Shown here in pieces: positions 16,755 to 26,372 of a stretch of 64,000 bases of DNA (within the stretch, counting starts at the first letter, position 1; each line of letters opens with the position of its first letter). Both the position numbers and the translations under genes were made by a program. Under the pieces are notes generated by a model that made no database searches, had not been told where the DNA came from, and saw only the letters and a program-made list of their open reading frames with translations. This DNA is from Ascidiimonas aurantiaca. Its GTDB lineage: Bacteria; Bacteroidota; Bacteroidia; Flavobacteriales; Flavobacteriaceae. The DNA is taken from the NCBI RefSeq assembly GCF_037646345.1, contig NZ_JBBEWR010000003.1:1-64000 (forward strand), in the 5' to 3' direction.

Positions 16755-19700
16755 ATGAAAAAAATACTAGGATTAGACCTTGGCACAACTTCTATTGGCT
16801 GGGCATTTGTGCACGAGGCTCAGGCTAAGCATGAACAATCTCAAATCATAAAGACCGGGGTACGGGTGATTCCGCTTACTACCGATGAGAAAGAAGATTT
16901 CTCAAGAGGAAAAAGCATCACCACCAATGCAGACCGCACCTTAAAAAGGGCCATGCGGCGTAACCTGTATCGCTATCAAATGCGTAGGGACGCCGTTATT
17001 GCTGTTTTTAAAAAAATGGGTTTTATAGACGCTACCACCACTCTTTCGGAAAAAAAAGGAGCTTTGCACGAAACCTATCAATTACGGGCGAAAGCGGTAA
17101 CTGAAAAAATTGGGAAAGCCGAACTGGTAAGGGTCGTGTTGATGCTTAATAAAAAAAGAGGGTATAAAAGCAGTAGAAAAAGTAAAAGCAATGAAGAAGA
17201 TGGACAATTAATAGACGGTATGGCCATTGCCCGGCTATTGCATGAGAAAAATCAAACCCCGGGAACCTATAGCTACTATTTATTAAAAAATGGAAAAAAA
17301 GTACTTCCCGATTATTATCCCTCAGACCTTTTGCAGGAACTAGAGGCCATATGGAACTTTCAAAGATCATTTTATCCTGATATTCTTACCAAAAACCATC
17401 TGGAAGCACTTCGCAATAAAAATCTTTCTGAAACCATACAGTATCTGGAAAAAGAAATGGGCCTGGAGCGGGCAGAAAATAAAGGAAAAGATCGGAAAAT
17501 TACGCTTTACCAATGGCGGGACAAGGCTGTAAAAGAAAAAATGGGCCTTTCTGAAATTGCGTATATCATAGCAGAGATCAATAACCAGATCAATAATTCA
17601 AGTAAATATCTGGGGGCTATTGGCGACCGAAGTAAAGAGTTGTATTTTAACAATCAAACCGTTGGCCAGTATCTTTATGAAATACTGAAGCAAAACCCTC
17701 ATAATTCATTAAAAAACCGGGTGTTTTATCGCCAGGATTATATAGATGAATTTAATGCGATCTGGAAACAACAATCTTTATATTATCCTCAACTTACTGA
17801 TGAACTTAAGAAAGAATTACGAGATATCACCATTTTTTACCAGCGCCCTCTTAAGTCTCAGAAAGGCCTTATCTCTATATGCGAATTTGAAGGTGCAGAG
17901 CGTACTGTACAGGTAAACGGTAAAGCGAAAAAAAAGAGTATAGGGCCCCGGGTAGCCCCCAGATCGTCCCCTCTTTTTCAACAAACCAAAATATGGCAAA
18001 CCATTCACGACCTAAAAGTATCCCGAAAAGACGAGCCTGATAAAAAATACGATCTGGAACCCGAAACCCTGCATATGCTTTTTGATGAACTCAATGTAGT
18101 GCATGAATGGAAACCCTCCGAGTTCTTAAAATGGTTGTTTAAAGGCACTAAAGAAAAACCGGGGAACTGGAACCTTAATTTTAAGAGCCTGCAAGGCAAT
18201 AGCACAAATGCCACTTTGTTTAAGGTATATAAAGATATTCTGGAATCTGAAGGGTACAATGGTATTGATTTTACACAGCCGGTTTCAGTATATGTAAAAG
18301 AAATGGGTACCTGCTTTAAAACTATGGGTATTGACCCTCGCGTTTTGGAACTGGATACTACCCTGCAGGGAGACCTGTTCATACAACAACCTGCCTACCA
18401 CCTATGGCACTTACTCTATTCCTATCAGGACGACCGTTCCCTTACGGGTACCGAAGCACTGGTACACAGACTTGAAGAACATTTTGGTTTTCCGCAACCA
18501 TACGCCAAACAACTGGCTGCCATTACATTTATACAGGATTATGGAAGTTTAAGCACCCGGGCGCTGCGTAAAATATATCCGTTCCTGGAGGCAGGTAACC
18601 CTTTTAGTGATGCCTGTGCACTGGCAGGTTATCATCTTTCTAATACCTTCACAACAGAAGAAAATAAAAACAGGCAGCTTCTGGATACCCTGCCGTTGGT
18701 TACCAAAAATGCGCTGCGCAATCCGGTAGTTGAAAAGATCTTAAACCAGATGATCCATGTGGTTAATACCGTAATTAAAGACCCTGCACTGGGCAAACCG
18801 GATGAAGTACGTATAGAAATGGCACGGGAACTCAAAAAAACCGCCAAACAGCGAAATGAACTCACCAAAAGCATTAACAAAGCCACCCGTGAGCACGAAG
18901 CCTATCGCAAGCTACTACAAAATGACTTTGGCCTTACCTATGTGAGCCGTAACGACCTTATTAAATACAAGCTCTATCTGGAATTAAAACCTCTGGGTTT
19001 CAAAACCCTGTACTCGGGAACGTATATTAAACCGGAAGAATTGTTCACTTCTAAATTTGACGTAGAGCATATTATTCCCAGAGCCTTGTTATTTGACGAT
19101 TCTTTTTCAAATAAAACACTGGAACTAAGAAATATCAATATTGAAAAAGGAAATGAGACTGCATATGATTATTGTGAGCGAAAAGGCTGGCTACCGGCAT
19201 TTGAAAGCCGTGTAAATACACTTTTTGCCGCGAAAGCCATTGGCTATGCCAAAAGGGAAAAGCTGCGTATGCAAAAAGAGAATTTGCCAGAAGATTTTCT
19301 GAACCGTGACCTCGGGAACACTGCCTATATTGCCCGTAAAGCAATAGCACTGCTTAAAACAGCTATACGCGACGTACACCCTACTTCCGGAAAAATAACC
19401 GATGCACTACGTTCAGACTGGGAGCTCATTGATGTGTTAAAAGAGTTGCAATGGGAAAAATATGAAGCACAGGGGCTTACCTACTACGAATATAACCGTG
19501 AAGGGAAAAAGCTTCCCAGGATAGAAGGCTGGTCTAAACGAGATGACCATCGGCATCACGCTATGGATGCCATTACGGTAGCTTTTACGAATAGGGCCAT
19601 AGTTCAGTATCTTAATAATCTAAACGCGTCTGGAAAGCAGGAAAGTGAATTGTATGGCATACGAAGCAAGTACACCTTTAAAGACCCCGGAGGACAAAGA

Positions 19701-20900
19701 AGGTTTGTAAAACCTTTTGAAAACATACGGGAAGAGGCCAAAAAGCACCTAGCATCCATACTAGTTTCATACAAAGCCAAAAACAAGGTAGTTACACGCA
19801 ATCGCAACAAGACAAAAGCAAAAGGAAAAAACAATTTTAAGTATAAAACCGAGTTAACACCCCGGGGGCAGTTACACAATGAAACCATCTATGCCCGAAA
19901 AAAGTTTTATATAGTAAAAGAAGAAAAAGTAAATGCTTCGTTCACTCAGGAGAAAATTACGCAGGTAACCAAACCCGCCTTTCGCAAGGCACTTGAGGAA
20001 CGTCTTAAGGTTTGTGAAAACGATCCTAAAAAAGCATTTACCGGGAAAAACAGCCTTAAAAAAAATCCCGTTGTGATCGATGCCGAAAATTGTGTACCGG
20101 AAATGGTTAAACTAAAAATTCCGGATTACCAATATACCATTCGCAAAGAAATAAAACCAGAGAATTTTACAACGCTTAAATCCGTTGAAAAAATAACCGA
20201 TGAAAGCATTAAACAAAAGTTACTGGCACGAATTAAACAACAGGGGGATCTGCAAAATGCACTTTCCAATCTGGAAGACCATCCTGTCTGGCAAAACAAA
20301 GATCAGGGTATTAAAGTAAAAAGTGTAACCATTACCGGAGTAAGCAATGCGGTGCCTTTACATATTGCCCATGACCATCATGGCAGGCCGCTAAAAAACG
20401 ATCAAAACGGTTTTGTTCAAAGCAGTTATGTGAGTACGGGTAACAACCACCATCTGGCAGTGTATGCAGATGAGAACGGAAACCTTGATGACGCCATTGT
20501 ATCCTTTTTTGAAGCTGTACAACGGGCCAAACTAGGGCAGCCGGTGGTTAGGGAAACCAATGAAAAAGGCTGGTCCCTGATATTTACCTTAAAGCAAAAT
20601 GAAATGTTTGTCTTCCCTTCGGAAACGTTCCGTCCTAAAGAGATTGATCTTAAAAACCCTGCAAATAAGGCATTAATAAGCAAACACCTGTTTCGGGTAC
20701 AAAAGTTTTCAAAACTGCAATACGGCAATTCGTTTGCAAGGGAATATGTATTCAGGCACCATCTGGAAACCCGCTTAAACGACCATAAAGCACTTAAGAA
20801 TACCACGTATTATAATATAAAAAGCCTTCAACATCTGGCAGGTATTGTTAAAGTGCGTTTGAATCATTTAGGAAATATTGTACATATTGGAGAATACTAA
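16755..20900 (+). CDS. cas9: CRISPR-associated endonuclease Cas9 (type II-C)
   Basis: 1381 residues, typical for Bacteroidota II-C Cas9. RuvC-I begins at once (KKILGLDLGTTSIGWAFV, catalytic D8). An Arg-rich bridge helix follows (RTLKRAMRRNLYRYQMRR, about residues 61-80). RuvC-II is RIEMAREL (E688), the HNH domain is DVEHIIPRALLFDDSFSNKTL-like (D769, H772, N786), and RuvC-III is HRHHAMDAITVAF (H935, D938). All catalytic residues are intact, so it should cut both strands of target DNA guided by crRNA:tracrRNA. The C-terminus (residues about 1100-1381) is the PAM-interacting region. cas1 starts 2 bases after its stop, cas2 follows, and no cas4 or csn2 is present, which defines type II-C. The tracrRNA is divergent immediately upstream. 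ATG start. Confidence 0.97.
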   Translation: MKKILGLDLGTTSIGWAFVHEAQAKHEQSQIIKTGVRVIPLTTDEKEDFSRGKSITTNADRTLKRAMRRNLYRYQMRRDAVIAVFKKMGFIDATTTLSEKKGALHETYQLRAKAVTEKIGKAELVRVVLMLNKKRGYKSSRKSKSNEEDGQLIDGMAIARLLHEKNQTPGTYSYYLLKNGKKVLPDYYPSDLLQELEAIWNFQRSFYPDILTKNHLEALRNKNLSETIQYLEKEMGLERAENKGKDRKITLYQWRDKAVKEKMGLSEIAYIIAEINNQINNSSKYLGAIGDRSKELYFNNQTVGQYLYEILKQNPHNSLKNRVFYRQDYIDEFNAIWKQQSLYYPQLTDELKKELRDITIFYQRPLKSQKGLISICEFEGAERTVQVNGKAKKKSIGPRVAPRSSPLFQQTKIWQTIHDLKVSRKDEPDKKYDLEPETLHMLFDELNVVHEWKPSEFLKWLFKGTKEKPGNWNLNFKSLQGNSTNATLFKVYKDILESEGYNGIDFTQPVSVYVKEMGTCFKTMGIDPRVLELDTTLQGDLFIQQPAYHLWHLLYSYQDDRSLTGTEALVHRLEEHFGFPQPYAKQLAAITFIQDYGSLSTRALRKIYPFLEAGNPFSDACALAGYHLSNTFTTEENKNRQLLDTLPLVTKNALRNPVVEKILNQMIHVVNTVIKDPALGKPDEVRIEMARELKKTAKQRNELTKSINKATREHEAYRKLLQNDFGLTYVSRNDLIKYKLYLELKPLGFKTLYSGTYIKPEELFTSKFDVEHIIPRALLFDDSFSNKTLELRNINIEKGNETAYDYCERKGWLPAFESRVNTLFAAKAIGYAKREKLRMQKENLPEDFLNRDLGNTAYIARKAIALLKTAIRDVHPTSGKITDALRSDWELIDVLKELQWEKYEAQGLTYYEYNREGKKLPRIEGWSKRDDHRHHAMDAITVAFTNRAIVQYLNNLNASGKQESELYGIRSKYTFKDPGGQRRFVKPFENIREEAKKHLASILVSYKAKNKVVTRNRNKTKAKGKNNFKYKTELTPRGQLHNETIYARKKFYIVKEEKVNASFTQEKITQVTKPAFRKALEERLKVCENDPKKAFTGKNSLKKNPVVIDAENCVPEMVKLKIPDYQYTIRKEIKPENFTTLKSVEKITDESIKQKLLARIKQQGDLQNALSNLEDHPVWQNKDQGIKVKSVTITGVSNAVPLHIAHDHHGRPLKNDQNGFVQSSYVSTGNNHHLAVYADENGNLDDAIVSFFEAVQRAKLGQPVVRETNEKGWSLIFTLKQNEMFVFPSETFRPKEIDLKNPANKALISKHLFRVQKFSKLQYGNSFAREYVFRHHLETRLNDHKALKNTTYYNIKSLQHLAGIVKVRLNHLGNIVHIGEY

Positions 20901-20902
20901 AA

Positions 20903-21796
20903 ATGGTTAAGAGAACACTTCTTTTCAGCAATCCGGTTTATCTGAGCACCCGCAATGAGCAACTGGTTGCCAGTTTTCCTGAGGAAGATACTCAGGACGT
21001 TACCATTCCTATAGAAGACCTCGGGTACGTAGTACTGGAAAACCCTCAAATCACCATTACGAGCGGGCTTTTAATAAAACTGACTCAAAACAAAACAGCC
21101 GTTATTACCTGCGATCGCCAACATCTCCCTTCCGGTTTTCTGCAACCCCTTACCGGGCATAGCGAGCAAACAGAGCGTATGCGGTACCAGCTTAATGCAA
21201 GTGTACCCTTAAAAAAGAATTTGTGGCAGCAAACCGTGCAGGCAAAAATTGCCAATCAGGCAACACATTTACAGGTACGTGGCAAAAACGCCCTTAAATT
21301 AAAACGCTGGGCAACCGAAGTAAAAAGCGGAGATACCGAAAATCATGAGGCCATTGCTGCCGCTTACTATTTTCAAAATCTCTTTAATATTGACGGTTTT
21401 AGCCGTAACCAAAAAGGGGTGCCACCCAACAATTTACTTAATTACGGCTATGCGGTTTTAAGAGCCGTTACCGCCCGGGCACTGGTGAGCAGCGGACTCT
21501 TACCTTCGGTAGGCATTTATCATAGTAATAAATACAATGCATTTTGCCTGGCAGACGATATAATGGAACCCTATCGTATATATGTAGATCAGCTCATAGC
21601 TGACCTGGTATTTCAGGGAGACAATTATGAAGAGCTCAACAAAGAAAACAAAACGCTTTTGCTGCGCATACCTGCTATGGATGTAGTGATAGAAGAAAAG
21701 AAAAGCCCGCTTATGGTTGCAATGAGCCGTACGACCAGCAGCCTCTTTGAATGTTTTAAAGGAAATTCACGAAAAATAAGCTATCCCGTTTTTTAA
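20903..21796 (+). CDS. cas1: CRISPR-associated endonuclease Cas1
   Basis: 297 residues, normal for type II Cas1. The integrase half carries the metal-binding residues E149 (ENHEA), H207 (GIYHSNKYN) and D218/D219-x-x-E222 (LADDIMEPYR). The N-terminal half is the beta-sandwich domain. With Cas2 it inserts new spacers at the leader end of the array. It is separated by 2 bases from cas9 and 2 bases from cas2, so the three genes are one transcription unit. ATG start; all key residues are present, so spacer acquisition should be functional. Confidence 0.96.
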   Translation: MVKRTLLFSNPVYLSTRNEQLVASFPEEDTQDVTIPIEDLGYVVLENPQITITSGLLIKLTQNKTAVITCDRQHLPSGFLQPLTGHSEQTERMRYQLNASVPLKKNLWQQTVQAKIANQATHLQVRGKNALKLKRWATEVKSGDTENHEAIAAAYYFQNLFNIDGFSRNQKGVPPNNLLNYGYAVLRAVTARALVSSGLLPSVGIYHSNKYNAFCLADDIMEPYRIYVDQLIADLVFQGDNYEELNKENKTLLLRIPAMDVVIEEKKSPLMVAMSRTTSSLFECFKGNSRKISYPVF

Positions 21797-21798
21797 CC

Positions 21799-22146
21799 AT
21801 GAACACTCAGCATTATGAACGTATTAACCAATACAGGAGTATGTGGGTATTAGTGTTTTTTGATCTGCCTAACGAGACAAGAAAAGAACGAAAAACAGCT
21901 TCCCATTTTCGTAAAAGACTTTTGGACGATGGTTTTTCCATGTTCCAGTTTAGCATATACATACGTTTTTGCCCTAGCCGCGAAAATGCTTCAGTACATA
22001 TAAAACGTACCAAAGTCATACTTCCTCCAAAAGGAAACGTATGTATTATGCAAATTACCGATAAGCAATTTGGGATGATCGAGTTGTTTCACGGACAGAA
22101 GCCTGAAGAACCGGAAAAACCATCCCAGCAACTAGAACTGTTTTAA
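21799..22146 (+). CDS. cas2: CRISPR-associated protein Cas2
   Basis: 115 residues with the ferredoxin-like Cas2 fold: MWVLVFFDLPNETRKERKTA with the conserved aspartate D22, then RKRLLDDGFSMFQFSIYIR and a C-terminal strand region. The Pro/Glu-rich tail EEPEKPSQQLELF is an ordinary extension. It forms the structural core of the Cas1-Cas2 integrase. Start chosen as ATG 21799, 2 bases after cas1. The array terminator on the opposite strand begins about 40 bases after its stop. A decayed copy of the 3' half of this gene lies at 33024-33185. Confidence 0.96.
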   Translation: MNTQHYERINQYRSMWVLVFFDLPNETRKERKTASHFRKRLLDDGFSMFQFSIYIRFCPSRENASVHIKRTKVILPPKGNVCIMQITDKQFGMIELFHGQKPEEPEKPSQQLELF

Positions 22147-22185
22147 AAAACACCTCTTTTTTCTTTTTCTAAAAAATACCCTAAC

Positions 22186-22219
22186 AAAAAGGATACCAGC
22201 ATTTTACAGCCGGTATCCT
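22186..22219 (-). terminator. Terminator of the CRISPR array transcript
   Basis: On the minus strand AGGATACC-GGC pairs with GCT-GGTATCCT (11 bp with one G-T pair) around an 8-nt loop, followed by TTTTTG. The first stem bases (AGG) are the last three bases of the terminal CRISPR repeat. It shows that pre-crRNA runs right to left and stops before cas2. Confidence 0.8.
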
Positions 22220-24767
22220 GTGAGTTTTCCCTAAAGTTAGAGAATTGAAAGCAATTCACAACGAAAAACGTACCGCAGAACTTTTTGAACAGCCTGTGAG
22301 TTTTCCCTAAAGTTAGAGAATTGAAAGCAATTCACAACTAAGGAGGCAAATCTTCCGCCTCTATCTGGCCTGTGAGTTTTCCCTAAAGTTAGAGAATTGA
22401 AAGCAATTCACAACACGATCTCATTGATAGTATTGGCTTTGATACCTGTGAGTTTTCCCTAAAGTTAGAGAATTGAAAGCAATTCACAACTCTGCGAACG
22501 GTCAGTCTTTACATTCTGAACCTGTGAGTTTTCCCTAAAGTTAGAGAATTGAAAGCAATTCACAACCGATTCAACGTTGTTACCAACTCTTACGAGCCTG
22601 TGAGTTTTCCCTAAAGTTAGAGAATTGAAAGCAATTCACAACAAGTTCTTGAAGTTGATTTCAACCAATTATCCTGTGAGTTTTCCCTAAAGTTAGAGAA
22701 TTGAAAGCAATTCACAACTCATCGCTCATTTAGGTCTTGAAGAAGAGCCTGTGAGTTTTCCCTAAAGTTAGAGAATTGAAAGCAATTCACAACTGTTCAT
22801 GCCAGCTGGCGAAAATCAAGAACCCTGTGAGTTTTCCCTAAAGTTAGAGAATTGAAAGCAATTCACAACTAGCATGGAACAAGATAGGATGGTTTCGCGC
22901 CTGTGAGTTTTCCCTAAAGTTAGAGAATTGAAAGCAATTCACAACTGGTATCCCATCGATTCATCTGTTTTTCCTCCTGTGAGTTTTCCCTAAAGTTAGA
23001 GAATTGAAAGCAATTCACAACTGGAATAACCCTGAAAAATATTTTGAATACCTGTGAGTTTTCCCTAAAGTTAGAGAATTGAAAGCAATTCACAACGGTA
23101 GTCGCGCCCAATACTCAAACGACTGGCCTGTGAGTTTTCCCTAAAGTTAGAGAATTGAAAGCAATTCACAACTAAAAGGGTTTGCTAATGTCATAAAAGA
23201 TTCCTGTGAGTTTTCCCTAAAGTTAGAGAATTGAAAGCAATTCACAACGTAGATCTTCTCCAGAAATCCATCAGCAACCCTGTGAGTTTTCCCTAAAGTT
23301 AGAGAATTGAAAGCAATTCACAACTGATTCAGTAATTAAATGTTTAGATGATTTCCTGTGAGTTTTCCCTAAAGTTAGAGAATTGAAAGCAATTCACAAC
23401 ATGCAAAAAGAACCAACACTAACAGTATTACCTGTGAGTTTTCCCTAAAGTTAGAGAATTGAAAGCAATTCACAACACAGAAGAAGCCTTAATGCGATTG
23501 ATCGGCCTGTGAGTTTTCCCTAAAGTTAGAGAATTGAAAGCAATTCACAACCTAAGATACCAATACAGTTTCAAACAAAAACCTGTGAGTTTTCCCTAAA
23601 GTTAGAGAATTGAAAGCAATTCACAACAAAGTAATAATGGAGGGAGAAGCTTTGCCACCTGTGAGTTTTCCCTAAAGTTAGAGAATTGAAAGCAATTCAC
23701 AACACCCAGACAGCAAAAGAAGGGGTTGCTCCGCCTGTGAGTTTTCCCTAAAGTTAGAGAATTGAAAGCAATTCACAACTGTTCCGTGCCGGTGTTCCCT
23801 TCATTGATCCCTGTGAGTTTTCCCTAAAGTTAGAGAATTGAAAGCAATTCACAACAAGAAATTAGAATAGTAACATTCTAAAAATCCTGTGAGTTTTCCC
23901 TAAAGTTAGAGAATTGAAAGCAATTCACAACATGTTCTGGCCCCGGCTCACCATTAAAACCCCTGTGAGTTTTCCCTAAAGTTAGAGAATTGAAAGCAAT
24001 TCACAACTACGGCTATTTTAAGAGTGTCCGTTGTTATCCTGTGAGTTTTCCCTAAAGTTAGAGAATTGAAAGCAATTCACAACCAAATGAAAACACATGA
24101 AGCAATGGTTCTCCCTGTGAGTTTTCCCTAAAGTTAGAGATTTGAAAGCAATTCACAACTAGATGTCGCCGTAGTATTGAGGGGCTTTCCCTGTGAGTTT
24201 TCCCTAAAGTTAGAGATTTGAAAGCAATTCACAACATGAGGCCATTGCTCTTGTTGAATTAGTATCCTGTGAGTTTTCCCTAAAGTTAGAGATTTGAAAG
24301 CAATTCACAACGCTCCATATCGGTCTAACATCATCTGGTTTCCTGTGAGTTTTCCCTAAAGTTAGAGATTTGAAAGCAATTCACAACTCAATGGTGTTTA
24401 CTATGAAACAGACTTAACCTGTGAGTTTTCCCTAAAGTTAGAGATTTGAAAGCAATTCACAACATCTAAGTAGAAGTACATTTTTTATCTTTACCTGTGA
24501 GTTTTCCCTAAAGTTAGAGATTTGAAAGCAATTCACAACTTTCCCGTGATGTATTATAACTGGAGCATTCCTGTGAGTTTTCCCTAAAGTTAGAGATTTG
24601 AAAGCAATTCACAACAATCAAGTTATTCAAATTATGGTTGATGAACCTGTGAGTTTTCCCTAAAGTTAGAGATTTGAAAGCAATTCACAACCAAGCTCTT
24701 CGTATTCTTTTACGACGGTGGCCTGTGAGTTTTCCCTAAAGTTAGAGATTTGAAAGCAATTCACAAC
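22217..24767 (-). CRISPR. Type II-C CRISPR array, 34 repeats and 33 spacers
   Basis: The repeat is 46 bp; in crRNA sense (minus strand) it begins GTTGTGAATTGCTTTCA and ends ACTCACAGG. I count 34 repeats and 33 spacers; spacers are 30 bp except three of 29 bp (before the repeats at 22748, 23051 and 23506). The orientation follows from complementarity to the tracrRNA and from the terminator at the left end. Repeats 1-25 (left) carry GAGAATTG while repeats 26-34 (from 24114) carry GAGATTTG; otherwise all copies look identical, including both terminal ones. Each repeat contains TTG-N19-TAACTTTA, close to a Bacteroidota promoter. Spacer targets were not searched. Confidence 0.98.
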
Positions 24768-24888
24768 CGAATAAGAACAATATAAGAAACGCGGTTTCCA
24801 GTCGGGGTTTTCTGTATCCGTAGCCTGCTTCCAGAACCATCCAACAAACAAATAGGATTAAATCATACCCGGTATAGCCATATTGCAC
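24768..24888 (-). other. Flank of the array, possible leader
   Basis: This is the upstream side of the array in the crRNA direction. It carries no obvious promoter box. One minus-strand frame (24851 downward) reads MFVGWFWKQATDTENPDW and continues into the last repeat; it may be the remnant of a gene interrupted by the array rather than a real product. Leader function is inferred from position alone. Confidence 0.35.
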
Positions 24889-25119
24889 CTACCCATACCT
24901 AAAACGGCAGGCTTGTTCTTTTAAAAAACGTAAATGGTTTTCAATATGATTATATCTCTCTTTAGTAACCTCGGCTTTGAGTTCTTCCAGAAGTTCATCC
25001 ATAAGTATAATCTGGTACTTTTCCTCATTGGTATAAGCCTCTATTTTCTTTGAAAATTTATTATGATACACCTCTTTGGCTACCTGGTATAAACAGGATA
25101 TCTTCTCAGTGGTATTCAT
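24889..25119 (-). CDS. Small hypothetical protein
   Basis: 76 residues, highly charged and mostly helical (EEKYQIILMDELLEELKAEV, ERYNHIENHLRFLKEQ), with two Cys. No signal peptide or membrane segment. I do not recognise the family. It reads away from the XRE regulator gene and toward the CRISPR array. A TATATTTG box about 210 bases upstream (25331-25338) may be its promoter. It could be a small regulatory or accessory protein. Confidence 0.5.
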   Translation of the reverse strand: MNTTEKISCLYQVAKEVYHNKFSKKIEAYTNEEKYQIILMDELLEELKAEVTKERYNHIENHLRFLKEQACRFRYG

Positions 25120-25330
25120 TTTTTTCTTTTTTAGCTATGCCCATAAACCCGGTTTTATTTTAATTAATGAGTGTACTCGTCGTATGAAAACAAAATCTCC
25201 TGAATAAATGCATCCGGCTTCTTAATATCTTTATCGAAAAATTTTCTTTATTCCTTATAAACCGACTGAGCCTCTCTTTGGTTTAGGTCACGTAACCTTT
25301 AAATATGTATTTTTACTATAAAACGCAATA

Positions 25331-25338
25331 CAAATATA
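25331..25338 (-). promoter_or_regulatory. Candidate -7 promoter box
   Basis: TATATTTG on the minus strand is a perfect TAnnTTTG between the divergent genes at 24889-25119 and 25399-25800. It points to the small hypothetical gene with a leader of about 200 bases. Confidence 0.35.
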
Positions 25339-25398
25339 CGCTTTTAGTTCTTTTTTTTAAATAATATAGTAAAAAGTGAATAAAAAGTGAATAAAAAT

Positions 25399-25800
25399 AT
25401 GGAATCAGAAGAGTTTAGACGTATCCGAAAAAATGCCGGCCTGAACCAGGAAGCTCTGGCAGCCCTTATTAAAAAAAGCAAACGCACCGTTCAAAGTTAT
25501 GAAGCGGGCACTTTTAATATTCCGGCCAATGTGGTTAGGAAAATGAGGGAGCTGGAGGCTGAAACGGAAAGCCTATATGTCAAAAAGAAAAAAGTATCCA
25601 ATTCCATATACATGGATGTCTCGAAATTGAAGCGGATTTCGTTACGTGATGCCGTGGATTTCTGCATTGCTTATAAGGAAGTATTTTTGGAAGAACCGGA
25701 AATAAAATCACTTTTAGAAAAAGAAAGGAATGCCGGCAAGATAGAGATCATGGAAAAACATATTGTCTTAAAGAGCCAAAATGATAATAAAACTACCTGA
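25399..25800 (+). CDS. XRE-family helix-turn-helix regulator
   Basis: 133 residues from the ATG at 25399 (an in-frame GTG lies 12 bases upstream). Residues 5-55 are a Cro/C1-type helix-turn-helix: FRRIRKNAGLNQEALAALIKKSKRTVQSYEAG. The C-terminal part has a basic KKKK stretch and helices rich in Glu, possibly for oligomerisation. It binds DNA and probably autoregulates. Just before the start lies a direct repeat (AAAAAGTGAAT, twice in tandem), a possible operator. It lies between the CRISPR locus and the peptide/GLPGLI cluster. No antitoxin partner is recognised. The targets are unknown. Confidence 0.8.
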   Translation: MESEEFRRIRKNAGLNQEALAALIKKSKRTVQSYEAGTFNIPANVVRKMRELEAETESLYVKKKKVSNSIYMDVSKLKRISLRDAVDFCIAYKEVFLEEPEIKSLLEKERNAGKIEIMEKHIVLKSQNDNKTT

Positions 25801-26079
25801 TCTTACGAGTAGTTAATATTTTATTAATTTCTTCTTCTTTAAAAAAACATCCTTGAAAAAAAAGACATCAAAACTTCACTCACGGTGCTCTTTACGTTTT
25901 TCTTTAAGGATAGAGATCTAAAAACAATACATAAAAAAATATCCCTGTTATAATTTTCCAAAACCAGGAAGCGTAAAAAGTTTGTGGTTTTAACGTATGT
26001 ATTAATCAAAAAGCAGCCTCTAACTTTAGTGTCAGCTCATATAAACTGTGTAGTAATTAACTTTTAAAATTATTAAACA
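25801..26079. other. Gap upstream of the peptide/GLPGLI cluster
   Basis: Contains the first copy of a 39-bp direct repeat (25954-25992) and a leader motif TTTAAAATTATT at 26063-26074, 5 bases before the ATG of the peptide gene. A TAACTTTA box (about 26019-26026) is the closest promoter-like sequence. Confidence 0.45.
25954..25992 (+). repeat. 39-bp direct repeat, copy 1, with internal stem
   Basis: TTTTCCAAAACCAGGAAGCG and the following bases recur at 27386-27424. The arms AAAACCA and TGGTTTT can pair. Both copies lie upstream of a small-peptide gene, 1432 bp apart, and mark a tandem duplication. Confidence 0.8.
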
Positions 26080-26298
26080 ATGAAAAAGACACTTGTTTTA
26101 TTAACAACCGTATTGATAACAACGGTTACCACTTTTGCCTCGGTTTCCGGGCCCAAGATCGAAGAGAACCCGATTCTATGTGAAGATTATGCATTTAATG
26201 CGGCAGATTTCTGGTTTATTATAACAAGAAACGGTTTTGTCTCAGGGGCCGCGTTTGAACACGCATATGAAGAATGTATGGCAATGTTCCAATCATAA
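26080..26298 (+). CDS. Small secreted two-cysteine peptide, copy 1
   Basis: 72 residues. A signal peptide (MKKTLVLLTTVLITTVTTFA) leaves a mature peptide of about 50 residues with two Cys about 36 apart. Conserved positions shared with two neighbouring copies: C-E-x-x-A-[FW], A-x-x-W/Y, T-x-[DN]-G-F-[VA]-[SA]-G, and A-Y-x-x-C-M at the end. The Cys pair probably forms a disulphide in the periplasm or outside. I know no family for it. The leader motif TTTAAAATTATT lies 5 bases before the ATG in all three copies. It is followed by a weak stem-loop and then a GLPGLI gene. Function unknown; it could be a ligand, substrate or signal for the GLPGLI/receptor genes. Confidence 0.7.
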   Translation: MKKTLVLLTTVLITTVTTFASVSGPKIEENPILCEDYAFNAADFWFIITRNGFVSGAAFEHAYEECMAMFQS

Positions 26299-26326
26299 GC
26301 CCTGTTGTATCCATTAAAAAACGCGG

Positions 26327-26340
26327 GAGGAAGCTTTCCT
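26327..26340 (+). terminator. Weak stem-loop between peptide and GLPGLI gene
   Basis: AGGAA pairs with TTCCT around GCT, and GTTTGTTTTT follows. It is weaker than the matching stem-loops at 27734, 29532 and 51064 but in the same place. Confidence 0.35.
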
Positions 26341-26372
26341 GTTTGTTTTTATAAAACCAATCTATTAATTCA

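Noticed and set aside
22217..24767. Self-targeting spacers
   Set aside because: No spacer was recognised elsewhere in this window by eye, but no systematic search was possible, so nothing is claimed.
22920..24851. Minus-strand frames at 22920-23111 and 24666-24851 through the CRISPR array
   Set aside because: They consist of repeats and spacers (VVNCFQFSNFREN is the translated repeat) and have no independent support.
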